A stretch of DNA of 64,000 nucleotides, taken from Amaranthus tricolor (taxonomy: Eukaryota; Streptophyta; Magnoliopsida; Caryophyllales; Amaranthaceae). The position numbers and the translations under genes are program-made. Under the pieces are notes generated by a model. The model saw nothing but the letters and a program-made list of their open reading frames with translations, was not told the origin of the DNA and searched no databases. This document shows positions 11,467-23,713 of the stretch, one piece after another. The stretch lies in assembly GCF_026212465.1 (NCBI RefSeq), contig NC_080047.1:36374174-36438173 (forward strand), in the 5' to 3' direction. Each line of letters begins with the position of its first letter. Position 1 is the stretch's first letter.

Positions 11467-13850
11467 TTAAACATCAGGCAACCAACAATTATTGCGGTCA
11501 TTTTGGAGACAACATTGACCGAATTCAACATTGTTTTTTAGAATTTGGTCGCAAAATTGGCCTTCGCAACAATCTTCAATAAGGTATGATGAATTATTAA
11601 TTGCTTTGAATGGAATTCTACATACATTTCCTTTGGTTAAGCATTTCCCTTTTGCCGCACGCTTCAGTTCTTTGGAATCTACCATTAATGTTCTTTCGGG
11701 AACTTCATTCGTAATATTCATATGATTACCATTTATTATAACTTCCGTTATATTTTGCACATTATTTATTATTTCTTCTGGCATCGGCTCTGCAAGTTTT
11801 AGAGCATTACAACAAATCAACACAAATCCCATTAATTAATCAGATATTTAAGTCATAATTTATTTGTCTTTTGTTTGGAGAGGTTCATTCGTACCATGAC
11901 ATTATGTCACAGGCGGATGCAAGTCCTAACAATTTTGTTGGAAATACTTTATATATAAGAAGATTCCACACCATTAAAATATATGAACTTTCCATACAAT
12001 ACTTGGTGGTTTAGGGAAAGGATAACATAAACAAGTGTGTATACAAGTGCACCGATCACACGGATGCCCTATAGGTATGTCCACACAGGTGGGCACGTGA
12101 GGTGATTAGGTGCTGAATTGTCACGGCTTCACAATTGTTCATTGAAAGCATTTATTTTTTATATTAAATCATATACCAATACTAATACCAATACTAACAT
12201 GTGTTGGTTGAGTTAATTGAAATTTGACATATTTTGATTTTATACTCTTTCTGTTTTAGTATTTTTGTCCTATTTATTTTTTGATACTATGTGCAATTCA
12301 CTCTTATTTTTTATTTTATTCTTAACCTATAAGTTAAAATATAATCAAGTAGGTTTTTTTTGATTCGTTTGAACGCTAAGATTATTAATATCAACTTTTT
12401 TTAAATAATTTTTAGTTATGCACCATTAGAAATATTAAGACTTAAAATTTACGTAGGATTAAGAGTTCTTTTGTGATCACAAAGTAGATGACTTGATTTA
12501 TCAGCTAATCACATTCTTGTTTCGTATTACCAACCATTTTTATTTATATCTAAAGTTTACCTGCTGTTGGTGATGTTGGTTGTGGAAGACATTGTGCTGC
12601 AGTGCATTTGAATTCATCCATTGTTTTGTATTCTGGAATTTTTGCAATTTTTTTATTTAATAATAAAGTTTATTAGAAAAAGTAGAAATTATAAGCATTA
12701 AAAAAATAATATGATATATAAATTTAGTAAAAAAATATGAATACCGCAATTTTTAAAAAAATATTTTAATAAAAACAGTTTTATTGTGTGGAGCCATAAC
12801 CATTAATAAAGAATGTATAAAATAGTACAGTTGATATAAAACTAAAAAAAGTTGCCAAATGCCAATTATTAATACTTTCTTTTTTTGTCATTGTAATTAT
12901 TTTACTTTTTTGATTCAAACAAGTTGAAATTTAACTGTTAATATCTTATAAATTTATTATTAATTATGTGATAAAAATATCATAGATTAATTTGTATTGA
13001 TATACATTTTTAAAAAAAACAATTTTTAGAAACGCATAATTTTATTTATTTAGGGCTAGTAAAGAAATACAAAGCATGAAAATACAGTAAAAATTAAAAA
13101 TTTAAATAAAAAACCAAATTTACCTGACAAGATTTTTTTGTATATAGGTTGGCATGCTGTGTGTGAGTCGTTTATGCATTTTCTCTTTTTATTGAATAGA
13201 GCTTGTGGACTTAGGCCTTCATTGCCTTCATTAATGTCATTGGGAAATTAATATTGTCATTTGGAAATTTAGCATTAATAGTCGCTTTCAAGTTATAAGT
13301 TGAATTGATCTCAAATGTATATAGTTTCAAACCGCCAATTGTTAAAATTGTTATGTTAGACTTAACTTATAATGAATGCAAGCATATTTAAGAAAAATAT
13401 GAGCTGCAAATACTTTATCGTCAGGGAAATACTATTTTAAATTCATATGATAATGGGAGGAAGGATATAATAAGTTATAAAGTGTGTACACCATCTTAAA
13501 TTCATCGATGTAAGATAACCAATTTAACAACAATCAACAAAAAATAAATAAACAAATAAATCAACAAATAAATAAAACAACATCAACGCCTATGAGGACC
13601 TTGTGTTTGCATAACAAATATACGACAAAGAAGAATAACTTTAGAAGATAAGAACAACAAATAGAACAAATCAAAATGAATAATAAAAACTTATTTAAAA
13701 AACGGTGAGAATAGACAACAAGCGAAAAGAAAAGAGTAAAAATTGAAATACAGCATAATAAGTGCTAAATTTACCTTTTGGCATGCATGATGATTGTTTT
13801 TCGTCTAGGCAAATGAAATATGGACTCAATTCAGGTTGTCAACGAACATG
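11467..13850 (-). CDS. Cysteine-rich, cystine-knot-like small protein gene (partial model)
   Basis: The last exon (11,467-11,789, acceptor ttgcag) encodes an acidic linker with several N-glycosylation sequons (NIT, NHMNIT, NSS). Its Cys-rich tail has spacing C-x5-C-x16-CC-x4-C-x12-CC, the framework of inhibitor cystine knots. An upstream exon (12,561-12,632) reads EFKCTAAQCLPQPTSPTA and joins in frame (GCA G|AG). Two further candidates upstream also end on phase 1: about 13,126-13,158 (CQPIYKKILS) and a segment ending near 13,787 (CLDEKQSSCMPK). All three joins keep the frame, which supports one multi-exon gene. No signal-peptide exon was found; it may lie beyond the CACTA insertion that starts at about 13,905. 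Knottin-type defence peptides are known in Caryophyllales, but the function here is inferred only from cysteine spacing. It could be a decayed gene. Confidence 0.45.
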
Positions 13851-14227
13851 TACAACAGCATAATAATATACATTAAAGTATAAAAAATAATCTATACTAA
13901 TTACAATTTATCAAGGACAAATATTAGCAAGATACGCGGCAATCTTGTCTTTTAATTCGCGCATCTCAAAGGGCGTGTTTCCCTCGAAATGTCGTTTAAA
14001 ACCTATAATATAATATAAAAATAAAAGATTAATATATAAACATTAGATTTTACCAATAATTATTTAAGAACGTAACAAATACTTACGGCATCTATATTTT
14101 CGACTCCAAACTCCTTCATGGATTTTACAATATCGTCCATATACTTCAGCGCGTAGTAGCCACATTCAACGGAAGAAGAAGGTTGTCGAAAGCACTAAGA
14201 GAAAATAGATGTTAGTGTCAAAAACGG

Positions 14228-14454
14228 TTAAAAACGCATAAAATGGCAACTTAACACGTAATTTCTAGCATATGACTACAATTTTCAATTCTAACCACTT
14301 CAACACATTAATATATACCAAATAGTGTTGTGTGCCAATTTTCGTGCAAAACAAACCAAGTTTGAGCTACTTTACGCGCGACAGTTCCAAAAACGGTTAA
14401 AAACGCATAAAATCGCAACTTAACACGTAATTTCTAGACTATGAATATGATTTT
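14228..14454. repeat. 169-bp tandem repeat, left part (split by the Sirevirus)
   Basis: Units contain cgcaacttaacacgtaattt, ccacttcaacacaataatat and tttgagctactttacgcgcg. The array lies in the last intron of CACTA ORF2 and continues at 25,192 once the retrotransposon is removed. The break is inside the motif atgattttcaattct, whose attt(t) core became the 5-bp target duplication. Confidence 0.85.
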
Positions 14455-15931
14455 TGTTGGACCTCTTGAGTTTTGATGATGACTACACTTTAGCAAATAT
14501 GTGTTTAGAGATTTTGTGCAGGTCGATATCCGATTAATTGTGATCGTTGATAGTACCTATGGCTTAGTTCATGAGAATATACATGTCAAAAGGTTTCAAG
14601 AGATGTTAGAAGAGTATATCACGTGGGATGTAAAATGGAGACAGGAAGTCTACTGTTCCCAGGTTTGATGTTCTAGCAAGTTGGAATTTGGAGACAGCGC
14701 AGTGTTCCCAAACTGAAGTCAATTTGCGTTAGCTAATAAATTCTATCTTTTATTTTTTAGTTAATGTATTTAAATTAATTGGTTGCATTAGTTTATTAAA
14801 GTTAATTGGCAAAAAGAATTTTTAAAATTCCTTACGTGGTGGTTTCAAGATTAATTCCTTATTTTTAGGAGATAAACTTGGATCTACTAAAAAGTAGGAA
14901 CAGCAGTTAGGTCTTAATTATTTTTGGATTTTCTGAAAAATAATAAAATTAATCTTTTCCTAAAAATAGTAAAAATAACCATTTTCTAAGAATTAGTCAA
15001 AAGATAACCGTTTTTAGAATTAGTCAAAAGATAACCGTTTTACTAAACCGTTTTCTAAAAATAGCATGAAGTTCCAGCCATTAATTTGGGGAACAGGAAT
15101 TACTACTGAAGAAACTGCTACTTTAGGGAACAGCGGTTATCAGGGAACAGCGGTTATCAGGAAATAGCGGTTACTGATTGCCTTAACCGTTTGTTTGATT
15201 TATTCAAAGGCTGAAGTATTAACCGTTTTGTGATTCATTCAGCATCATTCATTGATCCATGACTAAGGATAACGGGTTGGAATATTTTTCTATTTTTAGA
15301 AATTTATTTTATTATAAATAAGCTAACTAGCTCGGTTTTTTGAAAGGAAAAAAAACGCATGCTTTAAGAGAAAAATAATTTTTGCGTTTGATTTTGAAAT
15401 TCTACAAGTAATATTTTGTGCTTTTAAATTGCCAATTAATTCATAATATTTACTTGTGCAACTCTTTGATTTATTTTAGAGAATTTCTATCCTTTTTGTA
15501 AGGGATTTTGAGAGTTTATGTAATTAGACTCGGGTGAGTCTAAGGGGGAAGTTAGATAGCTTTTAGTGAAGCTAGAGAGGATTAGCTTATTGTAAAGCTA
15601 AGTTTGTTGCTTTGAGTAAAGCAATTAGAGAGTGAAGAGTTGGCCTAGTTGTTTCGCTTCGAGTGAAGTAAGGTGTTTATTGTAATTGTAACTAATTGCC
15701 TTAAACATAGTGAAGTTGTTAGAAATCCCAAGTGGTCGTGGTTTTTCCTTTTGTTTAGGCCCAAAAGGTTTCCACGTAAAATCGTGTGTCTCTCTTATTA
15801 TTTTGCTCTTAGTTTAAGCTTTATTTATTTTGAATAATTCCGCAAAAACAGGGCACAATCGCTTAAACTTGCAACAACAACAATTCACCCCCCCCCTCTT
15901 GTTGCTGTTCCCGTTCCTAATTGAATCAACA
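14455..15931 (+). repeat. Sirevirus 5' LTR
   Basis: It begins tgttggacc and ends aatcaaca. Contents include six GGGAACA/TGTTCCC heptamers, a tandem of agtcaaaagataaccgtttt (about 14,996-15,048), and a triple ggaacagcggttatcagg-type repeat (about 15,126-15,170). A TATA box is at 15,313-15,320, and a C9 run lies close to the 3' end. Confidence 0.95.
15313..15320 (+). promoter_or_regulatory. TATA box of the 5' LTR
   Basis: TATAAATA stands in a region rich in repeated aaccg motifs, with about 600 bp of LTR downstream. The same box is in the 3' LTR at 24,572-24,579. It is the best promoter candidate for the retrotransposon RNA. Confidence 0.6.
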
Positions 15932-15933
15932 AT

Positions 15934-15945
15934 TGGTATCAGAGC
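15934..15945 (+). other. Primer binding site (tRNA-iMet)
   Basis: TGGTATCAGAGC, complementary to the 3' end of initiator tRNA-Met, lies two bases after the LTR end, the usual arrangement for plant copia elements. Confidence 0.92.
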
Positions 15946-15999
15946 CCTGTTCCCAGAAGATCAGGAAACCCTGAGGGCAGATTCTGGTGTTCCCGAAAA

Positions 16000-17796
16000 A
16001 TGTCAATTATGAACGAGCGAATGGAAGAAGGGTATTCAACTCAAAGACCGCCAATGTTCGATGGAAAATTCTATACATACTGGAAGAATAGGATGGAGAT
16101 CTTCATCAAAGCGGAAAATTATCAAGTTTGGAGAGTCATAGAAATTGGAGATTTTGAGGTAACCACTACTAACTCCAACAATGAAATTGTTCCCAAACCT
16201 ATAACCGAATATGAAAAAGAAGATTTTCAGAAAATGGAATTAAATGCTCTTGCTATAAAATTACTTCATTGTGGTCTTGGACCAAACGAGCATAATAGAA
16301 TTATGGGGTGCAAATCCGCTAAGCAAATTTGGGACCTGCTTGCTGTTACCCATGAGGGAACAAGTGAAGTAAAACGGTCCAAAATTGATTTGTTAATGTC
16401 TGAATACGAGAGATTTGTTATGGAGCCAAGAGAAAGTATCCAAGAGATGTTCACTAGGTTCACCAACATAACAAATGAGCTTGTCTCTCTTGGAAGAATA
16501 ATTCCCACTGATGAACAAGTAAGGAAGATTCTTAGGAGCCTTCCTCAAGATGAGCGCTGGAGGGCCAAGGTTACTGCTATACAAGAGTCCAAAGATTTTA
16601 CAAAGTTTAATCTAGAGGAGCTGGCTGGTTCCCTAATGACACATGAATTGCATTTGGGAACAGCAGACAGTTCTAGGAACAAGGGACTGGCTCTGGCAGC
16701 GGGGGAACAGGACGAATCAGAATGTGATGAAGAAGAGGCTGCTTTGTTGGTACGAAAATTCAAGAAGTTCTTCAGGAACAGCAGGTATGCAAATCAAAGA
16801 AACAACAGAGAAAGAAGAACAAAAAATCTTGAATGCCACAAATGTGGAAGTACCGAACACTTCATCAAGGATTGCCCAACATGGAAGAATGAAAAGGGCA
16901 AGGGAAAGACAAGAGATTCAAGAAGACCGTTGAACAAAGAAAATTTTAACAAGACTGACTTTCGTAAGGCCATGATTGCTGCATGGGGAGAAACTGAAAG
17001 TGAGAATGAAACTATTGTTCCCGAAGAAGAGGAGACAGCTAACCTATGTCTCATGGCTACACATAAAGGCAAGGAGAAGCAGGTAAATATTTCTAATTCA
17101 TTTTCTGACCATTCATTCAATCCAAGTAAAAATGAATTAAAAGAGTTGTTAAAAGAGGCACAAGTTAAACTTGAAAATTGCAATGATAAGTGTCTCAAGT
17201 TAGAAAAGGAACTTAAGGTAAGCAAAGACCATGTCTCATACATAAACACCTTTAGACATGATGTCCAAAACAGATTTTTCGGTTTGTTGGACCAAAATAT
17301 AATCCTAAAGGAAAATATGGAGAGACTTAAGAAGGAAAATGTTATTCTTAACATTGAGCTATCGCAATACAAATTATTAGGCTTAAATGAGGAATTGATA
17401 GATGCATCTACCAAAGATTTATGCAATGATTTTCAATATTTAAAAATGAATTCGGAATCCAACCGTAACAACAATAACAATCTTGAATTAAATTCAAGAG
17501 AAAAAGGGAAAATCAAAATAACTCCCAAATGGATTCTAGATGCTAAAAGTAAGAAATCACAAGGCCTAAAATATTTTAAGAATAACAAAAGTAAGAAAGC
17601 TTACGTTGATCTTCCTAGAGACAGGTACTGTACCTTCTGTGGAAAAGCTGGCCATCTGAAGGAACAGTGCACCAAAAGGGAACAATATACTGTCTCTAAC
17701 AGAAACTATGTCGATAACATTCAAATTGATAAATATGATTCATGTAAGATCGACAAGGAACCCAAGAAAGTCTGGGTTCCTATAATTAACAATTAA
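16000..17796 (+). CDS. gag: Sirevirus Gag
   Basis: 598 codons from ATG at 16,000, 68 bases after the LTR. The N-terminal half is the UBN2-type copia gag domain ([20 protein letters not shown] near residue 20; [20 protein letters not shown] near 110). Two CCHC zinc knuckles bind [17 protein letters not shown] (about residues 280-293) and [14 protein letters not shown] (about 545-558). Between them lie acidic and coiled-coil-like stretches (about residues 375-465). Gag coats the RNA genome in the cytoplasmic virus-like particle. The long C-terminal part and second knuckle fit Sireviruses. The ORF is intact and ends TAA at 17,794-17,796. Confidence 0.93.
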   Translation: MSIMNERMEEGYSTQRPPMFDGKFYTYWKNRMEIFIKAENYQVWRVIEIGDFEVTTTNSNNEIVPKPITEYEKEDFQKMELNALAIKLLHCGLGPNEHNRIMGCKSAKQIWDLLAVTHEGTSEVKRSKIDLLMSEYERFVMEPRESIQEMFTRFTNITNELVSLGRIIPTDEQVRKILRSLPQDERWRAKVTAIQESKDFTKFNLEELAGSLMTHELHLGTADSSRNKGLALAAGEQDESECDEEEAALLVRKFKKFFRNSRYANQRNNRERRTKNLECHKCGSTEHFIKDCPTWKNEKGKGKTRDSRRPLNKENFNKTDFRKAMIAAWGETESENETIVPEEEETANLCLMATHKGKEKQVNISNSFSDHSFNPSKNELKELLKEAQVKLENCNDKCLKLEKELKVSKDHVSYINTFRHDVQNRFFGLLDQNIILKENMERLKKENVILNIELSQYKLLGLNEELIDASTKDLCNDFQYLKMNSESNRNNNNNLELNSREKGKIKITPKWILDAKSKKSQGLKYFKNNKSKKAYVDLPRDRYCTFCGKAGHLKEQCTKREQYTVSNRNYVDNIQIDKYDSCKIDKEPKKVWVPIINN

Positions 17797-20700
17797 TTAT
17801 CTTACAGGTCCAAGTGAGGGGGAACAGCTCATGGTATCTCGACAGTGGGTGTTCCAAGCATATGACGGGTCACAAATCTAAATTTCTCTCACTTGAAGCC
17901 TATGATGGGGGAACAGTAACCTTCGGTGACAATATGAAGGGTGAGATAATCGCCAAAGGAAAGGTTGGAAGGTCATGTTCCCACGCCATTGATAATGTAT
18001 TTTTAGTCGAGAATTTGAAACACAACTTACTCAGCATTTCTCAATTTTGTGATAAGGGTAACTCTGTAAACTTTACTTCTGAAAAGTGCATTATTTCTAG
18101 GAATGACACTGGAGACATCATTCTTGAGGGAAACAGAAAAGGGAACACTTATGTAGTGGATCTGGACACTGTTCCCAAAGCTAGTCTAACGTGTCTAAGT
18201 GTTATAGAAGATGACCCACTTCTTTGGCATAAGCATCTAGGTCATGCTAGTTATTCATTGATTAATACATTAAGATCTAAAGACCTAGTTAGAGGACTAC
18301 CATCTATAAAATTCCTTAAGGATGAAATATGTGATCCTTGTGCCAAAGGAAAACAAGTTAGGTCATCTTTTAAACCAAAGAATGTTGTGACCACTTCAAA
18401 AACGCTTGAATTATTACATATGGATTTGTGTAGACCTATGAGAATACAAAGCCGTAGTGGCAAGAGATATGTGTTTGTTATTGTTGATGATTATAGTAGA
18501 TTTACATGGACTTTATTTCTAGTTAGTAAAGATGAAGCCTTTAATGAGTTTGTTTCTTTCGCTAACAAAATACAAAAATCTACCAATAATCAAATTGTTC
18601 ACATAAGGTCAGATCATGGTAAAGAATTTGAAAATTCAAGTTTTATGAGTTATTGCAATGAACATGGAATAAGTCACAATTTTTCCGCCCCTAGAACACC
18701 ACAACAAAATGGTGTTGTAGAAAGGAAAAATAGAACTTTAGAAGAAATGGCTAGAACTATGTTAATTGCTAGTGGTTTACCTAGAAATTTTTGGGCCGAG
18801 GCTGTTAATACTGCATGTTATATTTTAAATAGAGTATTGATAAGACCAATCACTTCTAAGACACCCTATGAACTGTTTAAAGGTGTTAAACCAAATATTG
18901 CCTATTTTCGTGTGTTTGGATGCAAATGTTTTGTACATGTTAATGGAAAACGGAATATAGGTAAATTTGATGAAAGAAGTGATGAAGCAGTATTTCTTGG
19001 CTACTCATCTCAAAGTAAGGCATATAGAGTCTATAACAAAAGAACAATGGGTGTGGAAGAATCCGTTCACATAATTTTCGATAAAACTAACTTTTTGTCA
19101 AGTGAACAGGATACAAATAATTTTAAGATAGGTCTTGCAAATCTAGAGGAAGATGATGAAGAATTGAAAGTGCATGATCAAGAAACAGCTGGTGAACAGC
19201 CGGTTCCAGCAGAAGCAGAAAGTACTGATCAAGTTCAGGAACTGCCAGAACATCAGGAACAGCAGACTGTTCCCAATCCAGCTGTTCCCACAGATGAGCA
19301 GAACAATCCAGTAGCTGAACAGAATGTTAATCAAGCTGATGAACCAGAACATGCTACTGTTCCCACAAGAGATTTTGTGCCAAAACCTTGGAGATATCAA
19401 AAATACCATCCTCTTGATTTGATTGTAAGTGATTTGAATAAAGGAACACAAACTCGATCTCAAATGAGAAATTTTTGTGCACATTTTGCGTTCCTATCAT
19501 CACTTGAACCCAAAAATCACGAAGAAGCTCTAAAGGATTCGGAATGGGTCATAGCCATGCAAGATGAATTGAACGAATTTGAAAGGAACAAAGTATGGCA
19601 TTTAGAACCCAAACCAAAACACAAGAAGGTAATTGGTTTGAAATGGGTATTTCGAAACAAACTAGATGAGCATGGAATAATTGTAAGAAACAAAGCAAGG
19701 CTCGTGGTCAAAGGGTACAATCAACAAGAAGGTATTGATTATACTGAGACATTTGCTGCAGTAGCAAGGTTAGAAGCTATTAGAATTTTAATTTCTTTTG
19801 CTGCATTTATGAACTTTAAATTATATCAAATGGATGTGAAATGTGCTTTCTTGAATGGTTTTCTTGATGAAGAAGTTTTTGTTGAACAACCGCCTGGCTT
19901 TGAGAATACCTCGTGTCTTGATCATGTCTATAAGCTTGATAAAGCTCTTTATGGGTTGAAACAAGCTCCAAGGCAATGGTATGAAAGACTATCAAAGTTT
20001 TTGATCCAAAATGACTTTATTAGAGGTAAAATTGATAAAACCTTATTCTTTAAGAATAAAGGTTCCAATATATTAGTTGTTCAAATATATGTTGATGATA
20101 TTATTTTTGATGCCACAAATGAATTGCTATGTAAAGAATTTGCTAACCTTATGAGCACTGAATTTGAAATGAGCATGATGGGAGAATTAAATTTCTTTCT
20201 TGGTTTGCAAATTAAACAAACTGCTAATGGTATCTTTATTCATCAACAAAAATATATAAAAGAACTTCTTAAGAAATATGGCTTGAATAACGCTAAAACC
20301 AACCATACACCCATGGCTACTAATGTAAGATTAGATGAAGATACAAATGGAACAAATATTGACCAAACTATGTATAGAGGCATGATTGGATCTTTATTAT
20401 ATCTCACTGCTAGTAGACCCGATATTGCATTTAGTGTTGGTCTATGTGCGAGATTTCAATCTAACCCTAAAGAATCACATCTAACTGCAGTGAAACGTAT
20501 TTTGAGATATCTAAAGGGAACAGATGATTTATCATTATTTTATCCTAAAAGTGATGTCTTTGATTTGAAAGGCTTTAGTGATGCAGATTATGCAGGAGAT
20601 CTTGTTAATAGAAAAAGCACGTCAGGTATGGTACAATTTCTTGGCTCATGTTTAGTTTCGTGGAGTTCCAAGAAACAAAACACTGTTGCATTATCAACTG

Positions 20701-21032
20701 CTGAAGCTGAGTACGTAGCAGCAGCAGCTTGCTGTTCCCAAATGATATGGATAAAGCAGCAGCTAAGAGACTTTGGTATTAAGTATGCATGTGTTTCTAT
20801 TTATTGCGATAATACCAGTGCCATATGCATATCCAAAGATCCAGTGCATCACTCACGAGTAAAGCACATCCATATTAGGCATCATTTTCTTAAGGATAAT
20901 GTTGAAAACAAAAATATTATTGTTAAGCATGTAAACACTAATGAGCAAATAGCAGATATCATGACCAAACCGCTTCCAAGGGAACAGCATGAGAAAATGA
21001 GATTGGAACTTGGCATGATCAAGCTGCATTAA
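17790..21032 (+). CDS. pol: Sirevirus Pol: protease, integrase, reverse transcriptase, RNase H
   Basis: The open frame begins at 17,790 with no ATG near its start and lies in the -1 frame relative to gag, overlapping it by 7 bases. Domains in order: aspartic protease (LDSGCSKHM, about 17,840); integrase zinc region (WHKHLGH ... CDPCAKGK, about 18,225-18,350); integrase core with Asp in HMDLC, Asp in RSDHGKEF and Glu in NGVVERKNR; reverse transcriptase ([25 protein letters not shown], active site YVDDIIF near 20,090); RNase H (FSDADYAGD, about 20,572; [10 protein letters not shown]). About 1,070 residues, the normal length for the family, with no internal stop. DLCRP in the integrase, where DLCGP is usual, is a small departure. 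Confidence 0.93.
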   Translation, partial: QLIILQVQVRGNSSWYLDSGCSKHMTGHKSKFLSLEAYDGGTVTFGDNMKGEIIAKGKVGRSCSHAIDNVFLVENLKHNLLSISQFCDKGNSVNFTSEKCIISRNDTGDIILEGNRKGNTYVVDLDTVPKASLTCLSVIEDDPLLWHKHLGHASYSLINTLRSKDLVRGLPSIKFLKDEICDPCAKGKQVRSSFKPKNVVTTSKTLELLHMDLCRPMRIQSRSGKRYVFVIVDDYSRFTWTLFLVSKDEAFNEFVSFANKIQKSTNNQIVHIRSDHGKEFENSSFMSYCNEHGISHNFSAPRTPQQNGVVERKNRTLEEMARTMLIASGLPRNFWAEAVNTACYILNRVLIRPITSKTPYELFKGVKPNIAYFRVFGCKCFVHVNGKRNIGKFDERSDEAVFLGYSSQSKAYRVYNKRTMGVEESVHIIFDKTNFLSSEQDTNNFKIGLANLEEDDEELKVHDQETAGEQPVPAEAESTDQVQELPEHQEQQTVPNPAVPTDEQNNPVAEQNVNQADEPEHATVPTRDFVPKPWRYQKYHPLDLIVSDLNKGTQTRSQMRNFCAHFAFLSSLEPKNHEEALKDSEWVIAMQDELNEFERNKVWHLEPKPKHKKVIGLKWVFRNKLDEHGIIVRNKARLVVKGYNQQEGIDYTETFAAVARLEAIRILISFAAFMNFKLYQMDVKCAFLNGFLDEEVFVEQPPGFENTSCLDHVYKLDKALYGLKQAPRQWYERLSKFLIQNDFIRGKIDKTLFFKNKGSNILVVQIYVDDIIFDATNELLCKEFANLMSTEFEMSMMGELNFFLGLQIKQTANGIFIHQQKYIKELLKKYGLNNAKTNHTPMATNVRLDEDTNGTNIDQTMYRGMIGSLLYLTASRPDIAFSVGLCARFQSNPKESHLTAVKRILRYLKGTDDLSLFYPKSDVFDLKGFSDADYAGDLVNRKSTSGMVQFLGSCLVSWSSKKQNTVALSTAEAEYVAAAACCSQMIWIKQQLRDFGIKYACVSIYCDNTSAICISKDPVHHSRVKHIHIRHHFLKDNVENKNIIVKHVNTNEQIADIMTKPLPREQHEKMRLELGMIKLH

Positions 21033-21544
21033 AGGAAGTGTCATATATGATTCTTAGAGACAAAATAAAAATTGAAAATGATCAATCAACCACAATAAAC
21101 TTGATTGAAAGATCAATTATCGAAAGGATCAAGTACGCATTTTTTAAAGGTATATACTTTGGATGTTCTTATGATTGCATGATTATTTTGATCAAACGGT
21201 AGTAGCATAATATTATCATTTTCTTATTATAAATATATAATAAAAATAAAAAATAAATAAAATAAATAAATAAAAATTTTTTTTTTCCAGCATTTTTTTT
21301 TGGAAGTAGGAGTTGAGTCATCATAATTCTTCACTCGTTGTGTTCCACTTTCATAATTCATATACATATGCATCTATTGAAAAACTGCCTCAGCCAAACT
21401 GGTTCAGCAAGCAACGTCATTTCATTCAGTATATTTACTCCCTCACGTTCCATCTTTCATTTCATAATCACTACCCTTTCTCTTTCACTCAACCCTAAAC
21501 CGTCATTCTCTCCATTTCTCTTGCTCTTCTCTTCCAAAACTTCC

Positions 21545-23071
21545 ATGAAAATCAAAAACCAGAACCCTAAAATGAAGCAACCTGTACCTCTTCAAGTCAT
21601 CTACCCACCTTCTCACACTCCTAAGCCTGAGTCTTCATCAAAAGAACAGGAAGGAACCCCCATCTCCCCGAAAATACATGCAAGCAGTAAGAGATCAAGA
21701 GGATCCAAGAAACCTCCAACACGTTCTGTAAAGAAAATGAAGGTAACCCACTACTTAAACGCTGAGGAACTTTCCAAAGAAATGTCAGTTGGCTTTGGCC
21801 TTGACAAAGAGTGGTATGAGACTACAAACTTTCCTCAATTTCACAAAATTCTACAAACTCAACATTGGGAATCACTCATGTGCGATTACTGCTGCAATCC
21901 CATTTACCCAGAAATTATGCGTGAGTTCATCTCTAATTTTTCTATTCATGATGGAGTTTGTTCTAGTTCAATTAAAGAAATTGAAATTGAATTTGATAGT
22001 TTGACGTTAGGAGAGTGGCTAGGAGTGCCAGCCACTGGTTTTGATGTTTACTACGTTGGGTCTAAAATTGCGTTTTCTGGAATTGATGAGAAGGATGTTT
22101 GGAGATGTTTAGGTGTTAGGCAAAAGAGAGGTAAAGTGAGTCACAATGTTTTGTCCCCCTTACACAAGTTACTCTACAACATTGCTCGAAGGTTTATTTT
22201 ACCACGAAATTCAAAACGTAGTGAGGTAAGTCTTCGAGATGCCACTTTGATTTACTGTATGGTGAACAATATAAAGATTAATTTTCCTTCCTTGATGATT
22301 TCGCATTTAAATGATTGTATAGCCAAAAGATGTATGGTAGGCTATGGTGGTTTGTTGTCCTGGATTTTCTCCAAATTTGATGTTCCACTTGGTGATTATA
22401 ATTTTCCAATGGGTCCCAGTAACATGATAGGTGCAAAATGTTTGAGCAATTTGCGCCTTCAATTAAATGAGGAAGGGATCCTTGAAAATGCTGTGGAACA
22501 GGTTGAGATTGATTCTGATGATGAGGAACAGGAGGAAGAGGAGAAGGAGAAGGAAAAACAGGAGGAAGAAGGGAAGGAAAAGGAGGAACAGGAGGAACAG
22601 GAGAAAGAAGTTGAAAAGGAGGAACAGGAGAAAGAAGGAGCTGGAGTTAAGGAACAGGAGGTTGTTCCTTCTGATAAGGAGGAAGAAGACAAGGGGATGG
22701 GACCTGAAGTTACTCTTGATGATGAATCTAGGGCTGAACCCAGTCATTTTCCCTCACCAAAGCCAACCACTCCACCATCCCATCATTTCCCATCACCACC
22801 ACCATCACCAACACCAAGATCACCACCACCTGTTCAACCGTTTCAAAAACAAAGCTTTGATCAGACAACCATTCCTACTGCTCCTTTATACTCTATTCTC
22901 CTTAAGCTTGATGATTTGCAGGATCGCTTCTTCAAATTTCAAGATGAAATTCGTGTTTCCTTAACCTCATTAGCTGACCAGATGACTCAAATGGAGGCTC
23001 GTCTTGGTGCTAAATTGGACACAGTGGAGGTGGAAACAGAATATATTGATGAAGATGCTCCTGCTTCCTAG
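21545..23071 (+). CDS. Sirevirus env-like ORF (plant transposon-protein domain)
   Basis: The first ATG in frame is at 21,545, giving 508 residues; the frame is open further upstream but without an ATG. The N-terminus is basic and Pro/Ser-rich (KRSRGSKKPPTRSVKKMK). The central domain (residues about 65-290) resembles the family called putative plant transposon protein, with EIMREFISNFSIHDGV and LRDATLIYCMVNNIKINF. After it come a Glu/Lys/Gln-rich stretch (about 300-375), a Pro-rich spacer and a C-terminal predicted coiled coil (LLKLDDLQDRFFKFQDEIRV). It follows pol by 512 bp, as in SIRE-type elements, where the ORF is called env-like by position. I see no signal peptide or membrane segment in it, so an envelope role is not supported here. 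Confidence 0.82.
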   Translation: MKIKNQNPKMKQPVPLQVIYPPSHTPKPESSSKEQEGTPISPKIHASSKRSRGSKKPPTRSVKKMKVTHYLNAEELSKEMSVGFGLDKEWYETTNFPQFHKILQTQHWESLMCDYCCNPIYPEIMREFISNFSIHDGVCSSSIKEIEIEFDSLTLGEWLGVPATGFDVYYVGSKIAFSGIDEKDVWRCLGVRQKRGKVSHNVLSPLHKLLYNIARRFILPRNSKRSEVSLRDATLIYCMVNNIKINFPSLMISHLNDCIAKRCMVGYGGLLSWIFSKFDVPLGDYNFPMGPSNMIGAKCLSNLRLQLNEEGILENAVEQVEIDSDDEEQEEEEKEKEKQEEEGKEKEEQEEQEKEVEKEEQEKEGAGVKEQEVVPSDKEEEDKGMGPEVTLDDESRAEPSHFPSPKPTTPPSHHFPSPPPSPTPRSPPPVQPFQKQSFDQTTIPTAPLYSILLKLDDLQDRFFKFQDEIRVSLTSLADQMTQMEARLGAKLDTVEVETEYIDEDAPAS

Positions 23072-23346
23072 TTCTCCTTTAATATCTTTTATGTTTCATT
23101 GCTACTATCTCTGTCACCAAACAATTTCTTTGTCTTTAGTACCAGCTGGGGTACATATCTTAAACATTGTTAACTTTGTTGAACCTTTTTACATATGCTA
23201 CTAACTGTTAGGTTTGATTAGTCATTGCTTATCATGCTTGCATTCATTGTTATTGCTTTTTAATTTGTGCATCCTTATTCTCTCTTTGACTATAACTATA
23301 TGTTTAGTGCTGTGGTTTGATTGCTTATCTTCTTTTTGAATGATGT

Positions 23347-23358
23347 CAAAAGGGGGAA
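23347..23358 (+). other. Upstream polypurine tract
   Basis: caaaagggggaata, about 360 bp before the 3' LTR. A second polypurine tract upstream of the functional one is a Sirevirus feature. Confidence 0.7.
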
Positions 23359-23698
23359 TATTTGGCACAAACTTAAATAATGCTTGAGCATGTTTGAGAT
23401 CTAGTTAAATCTATTATGTTGGACTTATGGATTAAGGTGCTGGTTTGGTTTCTGATGTTTGGTTTCGGATGTTTGTGTTGCTAGCTGTTAGTTGTTGCTC
23501 ATTGATATTGAAACTAGGTTTTCTATTGAGTTAAGGATAATTTATGCTGAAATAATATAAAGTTGTTGTTTTGATTATTTCTAGAGTAACTTGTTTCATG
23601 ACATTTAGTTAAGAAGAGTTGTTTTGATCTCTAACATACTCTTCAACATTGGTTTACTCTATTTTGTTTTTAAGTTTGTTTGAAAAGTTTGTCATCAT

Positions 23699-23711
23699 CA
23701 AAAAGGGGGAA
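23699..23711 (+). other. Polypurine tract at the 3' LTR
   Basis: caaaaagggggaa lies immediately before the 3' LTR start at 23,714. It primes plus-strand DNA synthesis. Confidence 0.88.
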
Positions 23712-23713
23712 TT

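Noticed and set aside
16794..17426. 210-codon minus-strand ORF in gag
   Set aside because: Shadow of gag; no domain recognised.
22459..22964. Ser/Phe-rich and Arg-rich ORFs overlapping the env-like gene
   Set aside because: Other-frame readings of the Glu/Lys-rich repeat in the env-like ORF.
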